A stretch of DNA of 8,643 nt from JBBKWG01 sp037968835 (GCA_037968835.1 JBBKWG010000123.1:1-8643), one strand, 5' to 3'. Positions 1 through 7,221 are shown, counted from the stretch's first letter. A program made the numbers and translations. Notes: generated by a model from the letters alone, not told the origin.

Positions 1-1188
1 CTGACCGTCGGCGTCGTCACCAAGCCGTTCCAGTTCGAAGGCGCCAAGCGGATGCGCCAGGCCGAGGAAGGCATCGAAGCTCTGCAAAAGATGGTCGACA
101 CGCTGATCATCATTCCCAACCAGAACCTGTTCCGCCTCGCCAATGAAAAGACCACCTTTACCGAGGCCTTCTCAATGGCCGACGACGTGCTTTACCAGGG
201 CGTCAAGGGTGTGACCGACCTCATGGTCCGTCCGGGCCTCATCAACCTCGACTTCGCCGACGTCCGCGCGGTGATGGACGAGATGGGCAAGGCAATGATG
301 GGCACCGGCGAAGCCGAGGGCGAAGACCGCGCCGTTCAGGCCGCGGAAAAGGCCATCGCCAATCCGCTTCTCGACGAGATCAGCCTCAAGGGTGCCAAGG
401 GTGTGCTCATCAACATCACCGGCGGTCACGATCTTACGCTCTTCGAACTCGACGAAGCAGCGAACCGGATCCGCGAAGAGGTCGATGCCGATGCCAACAT
501 CATCGTCGGCTCGACGCTCGACACCGAAATGGGTGGCGCGATGCGCGTCAGCGTGGTCGCGACCGGCATCGACGCCGCCGTCTCGGTTGACGCACCGCCG
601 GTGACCCGCCGCACGCTCGCCGAACCACTGACGCAGCCCGGAATCGCGGCGCAAGCCAACCTGCCCCCGGCACGCCAAGAAGTCGCCGCACCACGCGAAG
701 TCGAACCGACGTTATTCGAAGAGCGCCATGAAGAGCGTCACGACGAACGCCATGACGTCCGCGAAGTCGCCGCCAGCGACGACGGATTGCCACCGCCGGC
801 CTATCAGCCTCAGCCCGAAGTCGCCTTTGTGCGTCATGCGGCCGAGGCGCGTCCGGCTCCGGGAACGCCGACCCCCGAAGCCCTCGCACGGCTCGAACGC
901 GTCACCGGTCGTTCACCGGGTGGTCTGGCTGGGTATCGCTCGGAAGAAGCGCCCCGTCATCAGCCCGCCGCACACTCCAGACAGGGTAGCGGATCGGACG
1001 CCGAGCGGCCACGGTTTGGCATCAATACGCTGATCAACCGGATGTCGGGCGGGGCCAGTCAGGCCGAACATCGCCCCCAACCGGCGCGTCAGCAACCCAC
1101 TTTGACGCGCACGGATCCGGCCGTCGAGGGATCGCCGGAACAGGAGCGGATTGAAATTCCAGCCTTTTTGCGGCGTCAGGCCAACTAA
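1..1188 (+). CDS. ftsZ: Cell division protein FtsZ, 3' part (5' end outside window)
   Basis: FtsZ is the tubulin-like GTPase that polymerises at mid-cell and recruits the division machinery. The reading frame is open from base 1, so the start and the GTP-binding G-box lie upstream; 395 codons are present. The first residues, LTVGVVTKPF, match the FtsZ core at about residue 130 of the family. The T7 synergy loop, NLDFADVR followed by MGKAMMGTGEA, lies at about 244-310 and carries the aspartates that complete the GTPase site of the neighbouring subunit. The globular part ends near base 600. A long linker rich in Pro, Arg, Glu and His follows, to about 1150. The C-terminal peptide EIPAFLRRQAN (1153-1185) is the conserved tail that binds FtsA and other membrane tethers. 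The long linker is typical of alphaproteobacterial FtsZ. The gene ends with TAA and is followed by a terminator. Confidence 0.97.
   Translation: MTVGVVTKPFQFEGAKRMRQAEEGIEALQKMVDTLIIIPNQNLFRLANEKTTFTEAFSMADDVLYQGVKGVTDLMVRPGLINLDFADVRAVMDEMGKAMMGTGEAEGEDRAVQAAEKAIANPLLDEISLKGAKGVLINITGGHDLTLFELDEAANRIREEVDADANIIVGSTLDTEMGGAMRVSVVATGIDAAVSVDAPPVTRRTLAEPLTQPGIAAQANLPPARQEVAAPREVEPTLFEERHEERHDERHDVREVAASDDGLPPPAYQPQPEVAFVRHAAEARPAPGTPTPEALARLERVTGRSPGGLAGYRSEEAPRHQPAAHSRQGSGSDAERPRFGINTLINRMSGGASQAEHRPQPARQQPTLTRTDPAVEGSPEQERIEIPAFLRRQAN
718..765 (+). repeat. Short in-frame 12-base repeats in the FtsZ linker
   Basis: Four degenerate 12-base units lie in tandem (718-729, 730-741, 742-753, 754-765). 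They encode EERH, EERH, DERH and DVRE. They lie in the disordered linker, where length and sequence vary freely in the family. The unit length is a multiple of three, so gain or loss of a unit keeps the frame. Confidence 0.7.
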
Positions 1189-1210
1189 CGCCACGTCACA
1201 AATATTTGGC

Positions 1211-1240
1211 AAAGGGTCGGCGGTTGCCGGCCCTTTTCGT
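1211..1240 (+). terminator. Rho-independent terminator after ftsZ
   Basis: The arms AAAGGGTCGGC (1211-1221) and GCCGGCCCTTT (1226-1236) pair over 11 positions with one G-U wobble and a 4-base loop, GGTT. The 3' arm runs into a T-rich tract (TTTTCGTTTATTTT). It begins 22 bases after the ftsZ stop, which suggests that ftsZ transcription ends here and that lpxC has its own promoter in the remaining 180 bases. In that stretch a TTGAGA at 1334-1339 is the best -35 candidate, but no good -10 follows, so I do not call a promoter. Confidence 0.85.
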
Positions 1241-1417
1241 TTATTTTCAGTGATTTCAAGTCACGCTTTGCCTGATTCGGCATCAAACCGCCGAAATGTA
1301 ACAGCCATGTTTCAAGCTGTTGCAATGATTGTGTTGAGACATGCGCGCCCGTTGCCTAGCTAAATCCTGCCGGAACCCGAGGCAGTAACCGGTGCAAAAA
1401 AAAAGTGGGGCAGCCCC

Positions 1418-2341
1418 GTGCAAACGACTTTGAAATCACCCGTGAGTTTCGCAGGGACCGGTCTCCATACCGGCCGCGCGGTCCGTATGACCGTCCATCC
1501 CGCATCCGCCGAATACGGTATCTGGTTCCGCCGCAGCGATGTCGAGGATCGCGACGCGCTGATTCCGGCTCGCTGGGACGCGGTTTCGGACACCCAATTG
1601 TGCACCCGTATTTCGAACGCGCAAGGCGTCAGCGTCTCGACGGTCGAGCACATCATGGCCGCATTGGCCGGGTGCGGCGTCCACAACGCGCTGATCGAAA
1701 TCGACGGACCCGAAGTTCCGTTGCTCGATGGCTCGTCGGCTCAATTCGTTTCCGGCATCCTGTCGCGCGGTCTGGTCCAGATGGACGCGCCCATTCATGC
1801 CATCGAAATCCTGCGCACCGTCACCGTGTCGCTTGGCGACGCGACAGCAACGCTGTCACCGGCGGCTGGTCTGACGATAGATTTCCACATTGATTTCGAC
1901 GACGAAGCCATTGGCCAGCAGGACAAAGTTCTGAACATGGCGAACGGCACATTCGTTCACGAGTTGTGCGACAGCCGGACGTTCTGCCGGAAGTCGGATA
2001 TCGACGCCATGCGCGAACGCGGACTGATCGTCGGTGGCGCGCTGACTTCGGCGGTTGTCGTCGACGGCGACAGGGTAATGACGCCGGGCGGATTGCGCCA
2101 CGACGACGAACCGGTTCGCCACAAGATGCTGGACGCCCTGGGCGACCTCGCGCTTGCGGGCGCACCCGTGCTTGGCCGCTACTCCGGCTACCGCGCCGGT
2201 CATGCGATGACCAATCTGTTGTTGCGCACGCTCTTTGCCGATCAGTCGGCCTACAGGATCGTCGATTGCGACCGTGCTACTGTGGCGCGGTTGCCGGGCG
2301 CTGGCCTCAGCCGCGCCGACAGGCCGCTGATCGCCGCCTAA
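1418..2341 (+). CDS. lpxC: UDP-3-O-acyl-N-acetylglucosamine deacetylase LpxC
   Basis: LpxC is the zinc enzyme that removes the N-acetyl group from UDP-3-O-acyl-GlcNAc, the committed step of lipid A synthesis, in the cytoplasm. The protein is 307 aa, close to the usual 300-305. The first zinc ligand and general base are in VEHIMAALAG (Glu77, His78). The other ligands are in HKMLDALGD (His235, Asp239), with Asp243 and His262 (GHAMTNLLLR) matching the catalytic Asp and His of known LpxC. DGPEVPLLDGSS (96-107) is also conserved. The start is GTG at 1418, because the N-terminus MQTTLKSPVSFAGTGLHTGR fits the family exactly; the ribosome site is weak (GTGGGG, 7 bases upstream). The gene lies between two terminators, so it is probably a single-gene unit. 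Its C-terminus, PLIAA, is small and hydrophobic. Confidence 0.97.
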   Translation: MQTTLKSPVSFAGTGLHTGRAVRMTVHPASAEYGIWFRRSDVEDRDALIPARWDAVSDTQLCTRISNAQGVSVSTVEHIMAALAGCGVHNALIEIDGPEVPLLDGSSAQFVSGILSRGLVQMDAPIHAIEILRTVTVSLGDATATLSPAAGLTIDFHIDFDDEAIGQQDKVLNMANGTFVHELCDSRTFCRKSDIDAMRERGLIVGGALTSAVVVDGDRVMTPGGLRHDDEPVRHKMLDALGDLALAGAPVLGRYSGYRAGHAMTNLLLRTLFADQSAYRIVDCDRATVARLPGAGLSRADRPLIAA

Positions 2342-2352
2342 GCAACACGTGG

Positions 2353-2399
2353 TCCGGGGTTAAACGCCGACAGCTAAAACCGTTTTGCCCCGGATTTTT
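2353..2399 (+). terminator. Rho-independent terminator after lpxC
   Basis: TCCGGGG (2353-2359) pairs perfectly with CCCCGGA (2388-2394), followed at once by TTTTT (2395-2399). The 28-base loop holds a smaller AAAAC/GTTTT inverted repeat (2376-2386) that could stack as an inner stem. The hairpin starts 11 bases after the lpxC stop, so bamD must have a promoter of its own or rely on read-through. Confidence 0.75.
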
Positions 2400-2443
2400 C
2401 TGTGCTACCAACCGTGCGAACACGGAAGAACAGGCGACAAGAC

Positions 2444-3286
2444 ATGGTCCGAGGTGGGGCGAAACTCAGACAGACGGCAGCGTTTCTGGCCGTCGCGGTT
2501 GCGCTCGCCGCCTGTGGTGGATCCTCAGGCAATGAACGACCGCTTGAAAGCTACTCTGCCGAAGAGCTCTATAAACGCGCCGAATTCGAACTTGAGGGCC
2601 GCAACGCCGACGACGCAGCGCGGTATTTCGGCGAGGTCGAGCGGCTTTATCCGTATTCCGAATGGGCCAAGCGGGCGCTTGTGATGCAGGCGTTCGCCTA
2701 TCACCGCGACCGCGATTACGAGGCAAGCCGGGGTGCGGCGCAGCGTTTCCTTCAGACCTATCCCGCCGACGAGGATGCCGCCTGGGCGCAGTATCTGCTG
2801 GCGCTCAGCTATTACGATCAGATCGACGACGTGGGGCGCGATCAGGGTCTGACGTTTCAGGCGTTGCAATCGTTGCGCGATGTCATCGAACGCTATCCCG
2901 ACAGCGACTATGCCCGCTCGTCGATCCTGAAATTCGATCTTGCCTTCGACCACCTTGCGGCCAAGGAAATGGAAATCGGGCGCTATTACCTGAAGCGCGG
3001 GCACTATGTCGCGGCGATCAATCGCTTCCGCGTCGTGGTCGAGGATTTCCAGACGACGACACAGACCCCGGAAGCCCTGCACCGGCTTGTCGAAGCCTAT
3101 CTGTCGCTTGGTCTTAACGACGAGGCGCAGACGGCGGGCGCGATCCTAGGGCACAATTTCCGCTCGACGGACTGGTATCAAGACAGTTTTGCGTTGCTGA
3201 CCGGACGTGGTTTGCGACCTGAAGCCCGCGGCGACGGTTGGCTGGCCTCGATTTATCGCCAGGTCGTTCGCGGCGAGTGGCTTTGA
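2444..3286 (+). CDS. bamD: Outer membrane protein assembly factor BamD (lipoprotein)
   Basis: BamD (ComL) is the essential lipoprotein partner of BamA in the complex that folds beta-barrel proteins into the outer membrane. With the ATG at 2444 the protein is 280 aa. An in-frame GTG at 2402 would add 14 residues before the signal peptide and is less likely; it also overlaps the preceding terminator. A signal peptide (KLRQTAAFLAVAVALAAC) ends in the lipobox LAAC with Cys24 as the lipidated residue. The mature part is helical and repeated, with TPR-like units at about 38-71, 75-108, 112-153, 175-203 and 209-240, as in known BamD. Motifs such as RYFGEVERLYPYSEWAKRA and FLQTYP are typical. AGGCGA at 2432-2437 can serve as ribosome site. 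The stop is only 10 bases before recN, so the two are probably co-transcribed. Confidence 0.95.
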   Translation: MVRGGAKLRQTAAFLAVAVALAACGGSSGNERPLESYSAEELYKRAEFELEGRNADDAARYFGEVERLYPYSEWAKRALVMQAFAYHRDRDYEASRGAAQRFLQTYPADEDAAWAQYLLALSYYDQIDDVGRDQGLTFQALQSLRDVIERYPDSDYARSSILKFDLAFDHLAAKEMEIGRYYLKRGHYVAAINRFRVVVEDFQTTTQTPEALHRLVEAYLSLGLNDEAQTAGAILGHNFRSTDWYQDSFALLTGRGLRPEARGDGWLASIYRQVVRGEWL

Positions 3287-3296
3287 CGCCGGCGCG

Positions 3297-4946
3297 ATGC
3301 TGAGAAGTCTCGATATCCGGGACATGCTGATTATCGAGCGGCTGGAACTCAGGCTTCAGCCCGGTCTGAATGCGCTTACGGGCGAGACCGGGGCGGGTAA
3401 GTCGATCCTGCTGGATTCGCTCGGCTTTGTGCTGGGCTGGCGCGGGCGCGCCGAACTGGTCCGCGAGGGTGCCGAACAGGCCGAGGTCACGGCCGAATTC
3501 GATCTGGCCGAGGGACATCCCGCCTACGACATCATGGACGAAGCCGGATTGCCGCGCGACGACACGCTGATCCTGCGCCGGATCAACACCCGCGACGGTC
3601 GCAAGACCGCCTGGGTCAATGATCGCAGGGTGTCGGGCGAGGTGCTTCGCGCGCTTTCCGAAACGCTTGTCGAACTACACGGGCAGCACGACGACCGGGG
3701 GCTGCTGAACCCGCGCGGCCATCGCCAGATGCTGGATGCGTTCGGCGAGTTGGAGGATCTGGTCGCCCGGACCCGTGCCGCGTGGCGCGATCTGCGCGGT
3801 GCCGAGGAGGCGCTGGAGGAAGCGCGCGGTGCGGTGGCCGTTCTCAGGGACGAAGAAGACTTTCTGCGCCACGCAGTTCTGGAACTCGACACGCTGGCCC
3901 CGGTCGGTGGCGAGGACGCGGAACTCGATTCCCGCCGTCGGATGATGCAGGGCGCGGAGCGTATCCGCGAGGATGTCGCGCGGGCACATACGGCGCTTGG
4001 CGTCGATGGCGCGGACGGTTTGCTCAGGGATGCCACGCGCTGGCTGGAAGGCGCGTCCGACAAGGCCGGCGATTTGCTCGACGGGGCGCTGGCAGCCCTT
4101 GGGCGGGCGACAGCGGAACTGGGCGAGGCTGAGGACGCGGTGGCGCGGGCGCTCGAGGCGCTGGATTTCGATGCCTCGGAACTGGAGCGGGTCGAGGAAC
4201 GGCTGTTCGCGATTCGGGCGTTGGCGCGAAAGCACAACGTCCTTCCCGATGGGCTGGCCGATCTGGCCGAAACGCAGCGCGCGCGTCTGTCGGCACTCGA
4301 TAGCGGGGCCGAGGATCTGGCGGCGCTGGAACGCGATGTGCGTGACGCCGCCGGGCGCTACGACACCGCCGCAGACACGTTGGGCGCGGCCCGGGCTGAA
4401 GCGGCCGAGGGTCTGGATGCCGCGATGGTGGCCGAACTTGCACCGCTGAAAATGGAGCGGGCGGTGTTCACCACCGAGATTGACGAGACCGACGCCGGTC
4501 CCGAAGGACGCGACAAGGTGGAATTCACCGTCGCCACCAACCCCGGCGCTCCGTCAGGGCCGTTGAACCGGATCGCATCGGGCGGCGAACTCAGCCGGTT
4601 TCTGTTGGCGCTGAAGGTGTGCCTGACGGCCGACACCCAGGGCGTGACGATGATCTTCGACGAAATCGACCGTGGCGTCGGCGGGGCGACGGCGGACGCT
4701 GTAGGGCGACGGCTGGAGGCGCTGGCGAGTGGCGCGCAGGTGCTGGTGGTGACGCATTCGCCGCAGGTCGCGGCGCGCGCGGGCCATCACTGGCGGGTCG
4801 ACAAACAGATCGTTGCGGACAAGACGCTATCGACCGTGACGTCGCTGGCGGCGGGCGAGCGGGTCGATGAACTGGCCCGGATGCTGGCGGGCGACAAGGT
4901 CACCGACGAGGCGCGTTCGGCCGCCAAGGTGCTGCTCGGCGCCTGA
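3297..4946 (+). CDS. recN: DNA repair protein RecN
   Basis: RecN is an SMC-like ATPase that acts in recombinational repair of double-strand breaks. The 549 aa match the family's usual 550-560. In order: an N-terminal ATPase half with MLRSLDIRDMLIIERL and Walker A GETGAGKS (29-36); the RecN motif VELHGQHDDRGLLNP; a long Ala/Glu/Arg-rich coiled-coil region in the middle; then the C-terminal half with the ABC signature SGGELSR (from Ser428), Walker B MIFDEID (452-458, Asp455 and Glu456) and the switch histidine in VVTHSPQ (His487). The frame is open upstream to an ATG at 3207, but that lies inside bamD; ATG 3297 gives the conserved N-terminus. No strong ribosome site is visible, which fits coupling to bamD 10 bases upstream. 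In other bacteria recN is SOS-controlled; I see no clear LexA box here, since the start lies against bamD. Confidence 0.97.
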   Translation: MLRSLDIRDMLIIERLELRLQPGLNALTGETGAGKSILLDSLGFVLGWRGRAELVREGAEQAEVTAEFDLAEGHPAYDIMDEAGLPRDDTLILRRINTRDGRKTAWVNDRRVSGEVLRALSETLVELHGQHDDRGLLNPRGHRQMLDAFGELEDLVARTRAAWRDLRGAEEALEEARGAVAVLRDEEDFLRHAVLELDTLAPVGGEDAELDSRRRMMQGAERIREDVARAHTALGVDGADGLLRDATRWLEGASDKAGDLLDGALAALGRATAELGEAEDAVARALEALDFDASELERVEERLFAIRALARKHNVLPDGLADLAETQRARLSALDSGAEDLAALERDVRDAAGRYDTAADTLGAARAEAAEGLDAAMVAELAPLKMERAVFTTEIDETDAGPEGRDKVEFTVATNPGAPSGPLNRIASGGELSRFLLALKVCLTADTQGVTMIFDEIDRGVGGATADAVGRRLEALASGAQVLVVTHSPQVAARAGHHWRVDKQIVADKTLSTVTSLAAGERVDELARMLAGDKVTDEARSAAKVLLGA

Positions 4947-5960
4947 TCAGCCGCGCCGACGTCGCCGGGTTCGGGTCGGGGCCTTATCGTCGTCGCCGGT
5001 GCCGTCGGAGGCCGACGAGAAACCGCCAAGCGCGTTGGTGATCTGGTCGAGCGTCGGGCGCGATCCGACCGGACGTTGTTCCAGCGCGGTCTTCATCAGC
5101 TTCAGATGTTCCGGCGTGGTGCCGCAGCACCCGCCGATGATCGTTGCCCCGGCGTCGCGGGCGAGAACCGCGTATTCGGCCATCAGTTCGGGCGTGCCGT
5201 CGTAATGGATGTGGCCATCGACGTATTTCGGGATGCCGGCGTTGCCCTTGGCGATCAGCGGCCACTCGGTGCCCTGCGCGGCGAACCCGAGGACGGTGCG
5301 CAACAGATCGGATGCGCCGACGCCGCAATTGGCGCCGAAGGCAAGCGGCGGGTGGTCGAGCGAGGCGACGAGATCGGCCATGCCCTGACTGGTCAGACCC
5401 ATCATCGTGCGCCCGGCGGTGTCGAAACTCATCGTGCCGCACCAGTCGATCCCGGCCAGACGCGCGCCTTCGGAGGCGGCCTTGTATTCCTCGGCCGCGC
5501 TGATCGTCTCGACCCAGAGCACATCGGCGCCGCCGTCTTTCAGGCCCTCGGCCTGTTCGTGGAAAATCTCGACGGCGCGGTCGTAGGACAGCGCCCCCAT
5601 CGGCAACATGATCTCGCCCGTCGGTCCCATCGACCCGGCGACGATGACGGTGCGTCCGGATGCGTCGGCGACGTTGCGGGCGATCTCGGCCCCGGCGCGG
5701 TTCAGTTCGTGGACCCGGCTCTGGCCGTTGTGCAACTTCAGTCGCGCGGCGTTGCCGCCGAAGGTGTTGGTCAGGAACAGATCGACCCCGGCATCGACCC
5801 AGCCCTTGTAAAGCTCGCCCACACGATCGGTGTGATCGACGTTCCAGAATTCGGGAGCGTCGCCGGCGCTGAGCCCCATGTTGAACAGATTGGTCCCCGT
5901 GGCGCCATCGGCCAGAAGCCACGAGCGTTCGGAAAGCAGGTCGGTCAATCGATTGGTCAT
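4947..5960 (-). CDS. bmt: Homocysteine S-methyltransferase, betaine-homocysteine type
   Basis: The product transfers a methyl group to homocysteine to make methionine; in this alphaproteobacterial family glycine betaine is the usual proposed donor, which the sequence alone cannot prove. With the ATG at 5960 (GGAG just upstream) the protein is 337 aa. Earlier in-frame ATGs at 6053 and 6008 would add residues unlike the family. The TIM-barrel fold starts with LLADGATGTNLF (16-27). Zinc and thiol-binding cysteines are in FGANCG (Cys212) and GGCCGT (Cys278, Cys279), the standard trio of the Pfam S-methyl_trans family. WVETISAAEE (149-158) and SFDTAGRTMMG are also typical. The tail after residue 320 is unusual: an acidic stretch (DDD) then TRTRRRRRG. 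It ends stop-to-stop against recN. I see no riboswitch upstream. Confidence 0.9.
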   Translation of the reverse strand: MTNRLTDLLSERSWLLADGATGTNLFNMGLSAGDAPEFWNVDHTDRVGELYKGWVDAGVDLFLTNTFGGNAARLKLHNGQSRVHELNRAGAEIARNVADASGRTVIVAGSMGPTGEIMLPMGALSYDRAVEIFHEQAEGLKDGGADVLWVETISAAEEYKAASEGARLAGIDWCGTMSFDTAGRTMMGLTSQGMADLVASLDHPPLAFGANCGVGASDLLRTVLGFAAQGTEWPLIAKGNAGIPKYVDGHIHYDGTPELMAEYAVLARDAGATIIGGCCGTTPEHLKLMKTALEQRPVGSRPTLDQITNALGGFSSASDGTGDDDKAPTRTRRRRRG

Positions 5961-6621
5961 GTCACTCCACGGGATACGCAGCGGGATGATGAATATGAGG
6001 TGGGACATGTCACGAAGCCACCCGCCGTGCAAACCGATTGTCTGCAAGATCATGATGAGGGCTGGCGCAGGAACGCAGACTTAGCCGGCGCCGCATCTGC
6101 GCGGGCTGGGTGGCGGATTGGTCGATGATCGAGGCCGCATTCAATGCTGGCGGTAAGGTGAATTGCGGATGCCAGGTAAGGCAACGGCGCCGTTGCGATG
6201 GCCTGTCGAGGTCCATCGAGCACGCCCACAAAGGGCTCTACTTCGCGACGATGCGGACAGGGTTTCTTTACACCCCACCTCAGGCCGGATCGGAATACGT
6301 CCGACAGGCGGAAATTGGCCCACCTGCCGCACGGCTGCAGCGGGGAGACTTTCGTCGAGAGTGGTTGACATGGCGTGAGCGATGCGCGCGGTGGGTTTTT
6401 ACCCGGTTAAGAAAGGCTGACCGCACCCCTCACCGAACAGAATACACAAAAATCTGGGCCAGCAAGTTCGGTTCCGACAGAAGGAATGGTCGAAATATTG
6501 ACGATCTGTCCTCCAATTGCCATTGCCGCGAAGTGCCAGCATGGCTGCCATCTATTGAAACGCTCGCCTGTATTGGGGTGCCTACCAGTCTTTTCAGCCC
6601 CGCTCGCATGCGCCTTCAACA
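5961..6621. other. Gene-poor stretch with hairpins, no convincing CDS
   Basis: No gene can be supported here. A plus-strand frame (6110-6805) stays open for 231 codons, but it begins without a clear ribosome site, has an Arg- and Cys-rich composition with no recognisable motif, and its last 184 bases are antisense to the lipoprotein gene. Shorter minus-strand frames at 6141-6371 and 6407-6628 also lack family features. The stretch holds several inverted repeats, reported separately, and becomes more AT-rich after about 6420. The first 150 bases should hold the promoter and leader of the methyltransferase gene, but I could not pick out a clear -35/-10 pair. It may be a decayed gene or an old insertion. 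Confidence 0.5.
6181..6218. repeat. Perfect 16-base palindrome abutting a second hairpin
   Basis: Bases 6181-6196 read GCAACGGCGCCGTTGC, which is identical on both strands. Its last base begins a second hairpin: CGATGG (6196-6201) and CCT (6202-6204) pair with AGG (6209-6211) and CCATCG (6213-6218), with loop GTCG and one bulged T at 6212. The palindrome could be a binding site for a dimeric protein, and the pair could fold in RNA or single-stranded DNA. No gene start lies close enough to name a target. Function is unknown. Confidence 0.6.
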
Positions 6622-7062
6622 TCACCAAACGACGTCGATAATCCTTCCGTCGCTGTGTCTGCAGACCCCGACGCCGCCCGCAGTGGTGAAACCGCTGCTG
6701 TCCGCATACTGCAGTTCACAGCTCAGGCTTGAGCCGCGAGAGCCCAGCAGAGTGGCCACTACGTCGCCGGTAGTTGTCGAGCCGAAGAATGTCGTGGTCC
6801 CATAGGCGGATCTCCCGCCCGCATATGCGGTTCCAAAGCCAGTCCCTACGGTGGACGTAGCCCCACGCATCACGGCTTTCCCCTTAAAGGCCTCGCCATC
6901 AATTGCGGCGGTGAGGCTGTCGCTGCTCATTCCTTGCTCATAGGAGAATTGAACGGGTTGCCCCGTTCCCCTTACGGCCCCCTGCATGGTGCCACCACAG
7001 CCTGCCAATACCGACGCAGCGGCAATGCATGCCGCCAATTTCCAAATACGCAATGCGTTCAT
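6622..7062 (-). CDS. Small lipoprotein of unknown function
   Basis: I do not recognise a functional family. The 146-aa product starts with a lipoprotein signal peptide: Arg5 and Lys8, a hydrophobic run, then the lipobox LAGC with Cys22 as the lipidated residue, so it is exported and anchored in a membrane. The mature part has a Gly/Ser/Thr-rich middle (about 68-110) and two further cysteines (Cys115, Cys134) that could form a disulphide. The end, ADSSGFTTAGGVGVCRHSDGRIIDVVW (taken in parts 120-146), looks conserved in type, and I believe similar lipoproteins occur in Rhodobacteraceae. The start is uncertain: GAGAGG sits directly against the ATG at 7062, too close for normal spacing, whereas a TTG at 7053 (residue 4) would be 9 bases from it. 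Both give a working signal peptide. No partner gene is next to it. Confidence 0.8.
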   Translation of the reverse strand: MNALRIWKLAACIAAASVLAGCGGTMQGAVRGTGQPVQFSYEQGMSSDSLTAAIDGEAFKGKAVMRGATSTVGTGFGTAYAGGRSAYGTTTFFGSTTTGDVVATLLGSRGSSLSCELQYADSSGFTTAGGVGVCRHSDGRIIDVVW

Positions 7063-7221
7063 CCTCTCATCCGATAGACCCTTAGATGCAAATGCTGCAC
7101 ATTAGTTGCGGCGAGAAGAAGGCGGCAATTTGCCCGAACAAGAGCACCTCTTCACACTAAGGGCCCTTCCGCATGTCTTAGCATTGATCAGAATGGGCTT
7201 GTCAGCAAATCAGAATCATGA

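Noticed and set aside
3524..4237. A 237-codon minus-strand frame inside recN
   Set aside because: It is Ser/Arg/Ala-rich, as expected of a shadow frame opposite a GC-rich gene, and recN is certain here.
5961..6110. A SAM or SAH riboswitch upstream of the methyltransferase gene
   Set aside because: Methionine-cycle genes often have one, but I could not find the conserved core of any class I know on the minus strand.
5076..6128. A 350-codon plus-strand frame opposite the methyltransferase gene
   Set aside because: The minus strand carries the full set of homocysteine methyltransferase motifs; this frame is its antisense shadow.
6110..6805. A 231-codon plus-strand frame
   Set aside because: It has no clear ribosome site, no recognisable motif, an odd Arg/Cys-rich composition, and its 3' part is antisense to the better-supported lipoprotein gene.
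7139..7181. Small inverted repeats (AAGAG/CTCTT, AAGGGCCCTT, CTAAG/CTTAG) upstream of the lipoprotein gene
   Set aside because: They are short, and no promoter is clear enough to place them as operators; chance is a sufficient explanation.
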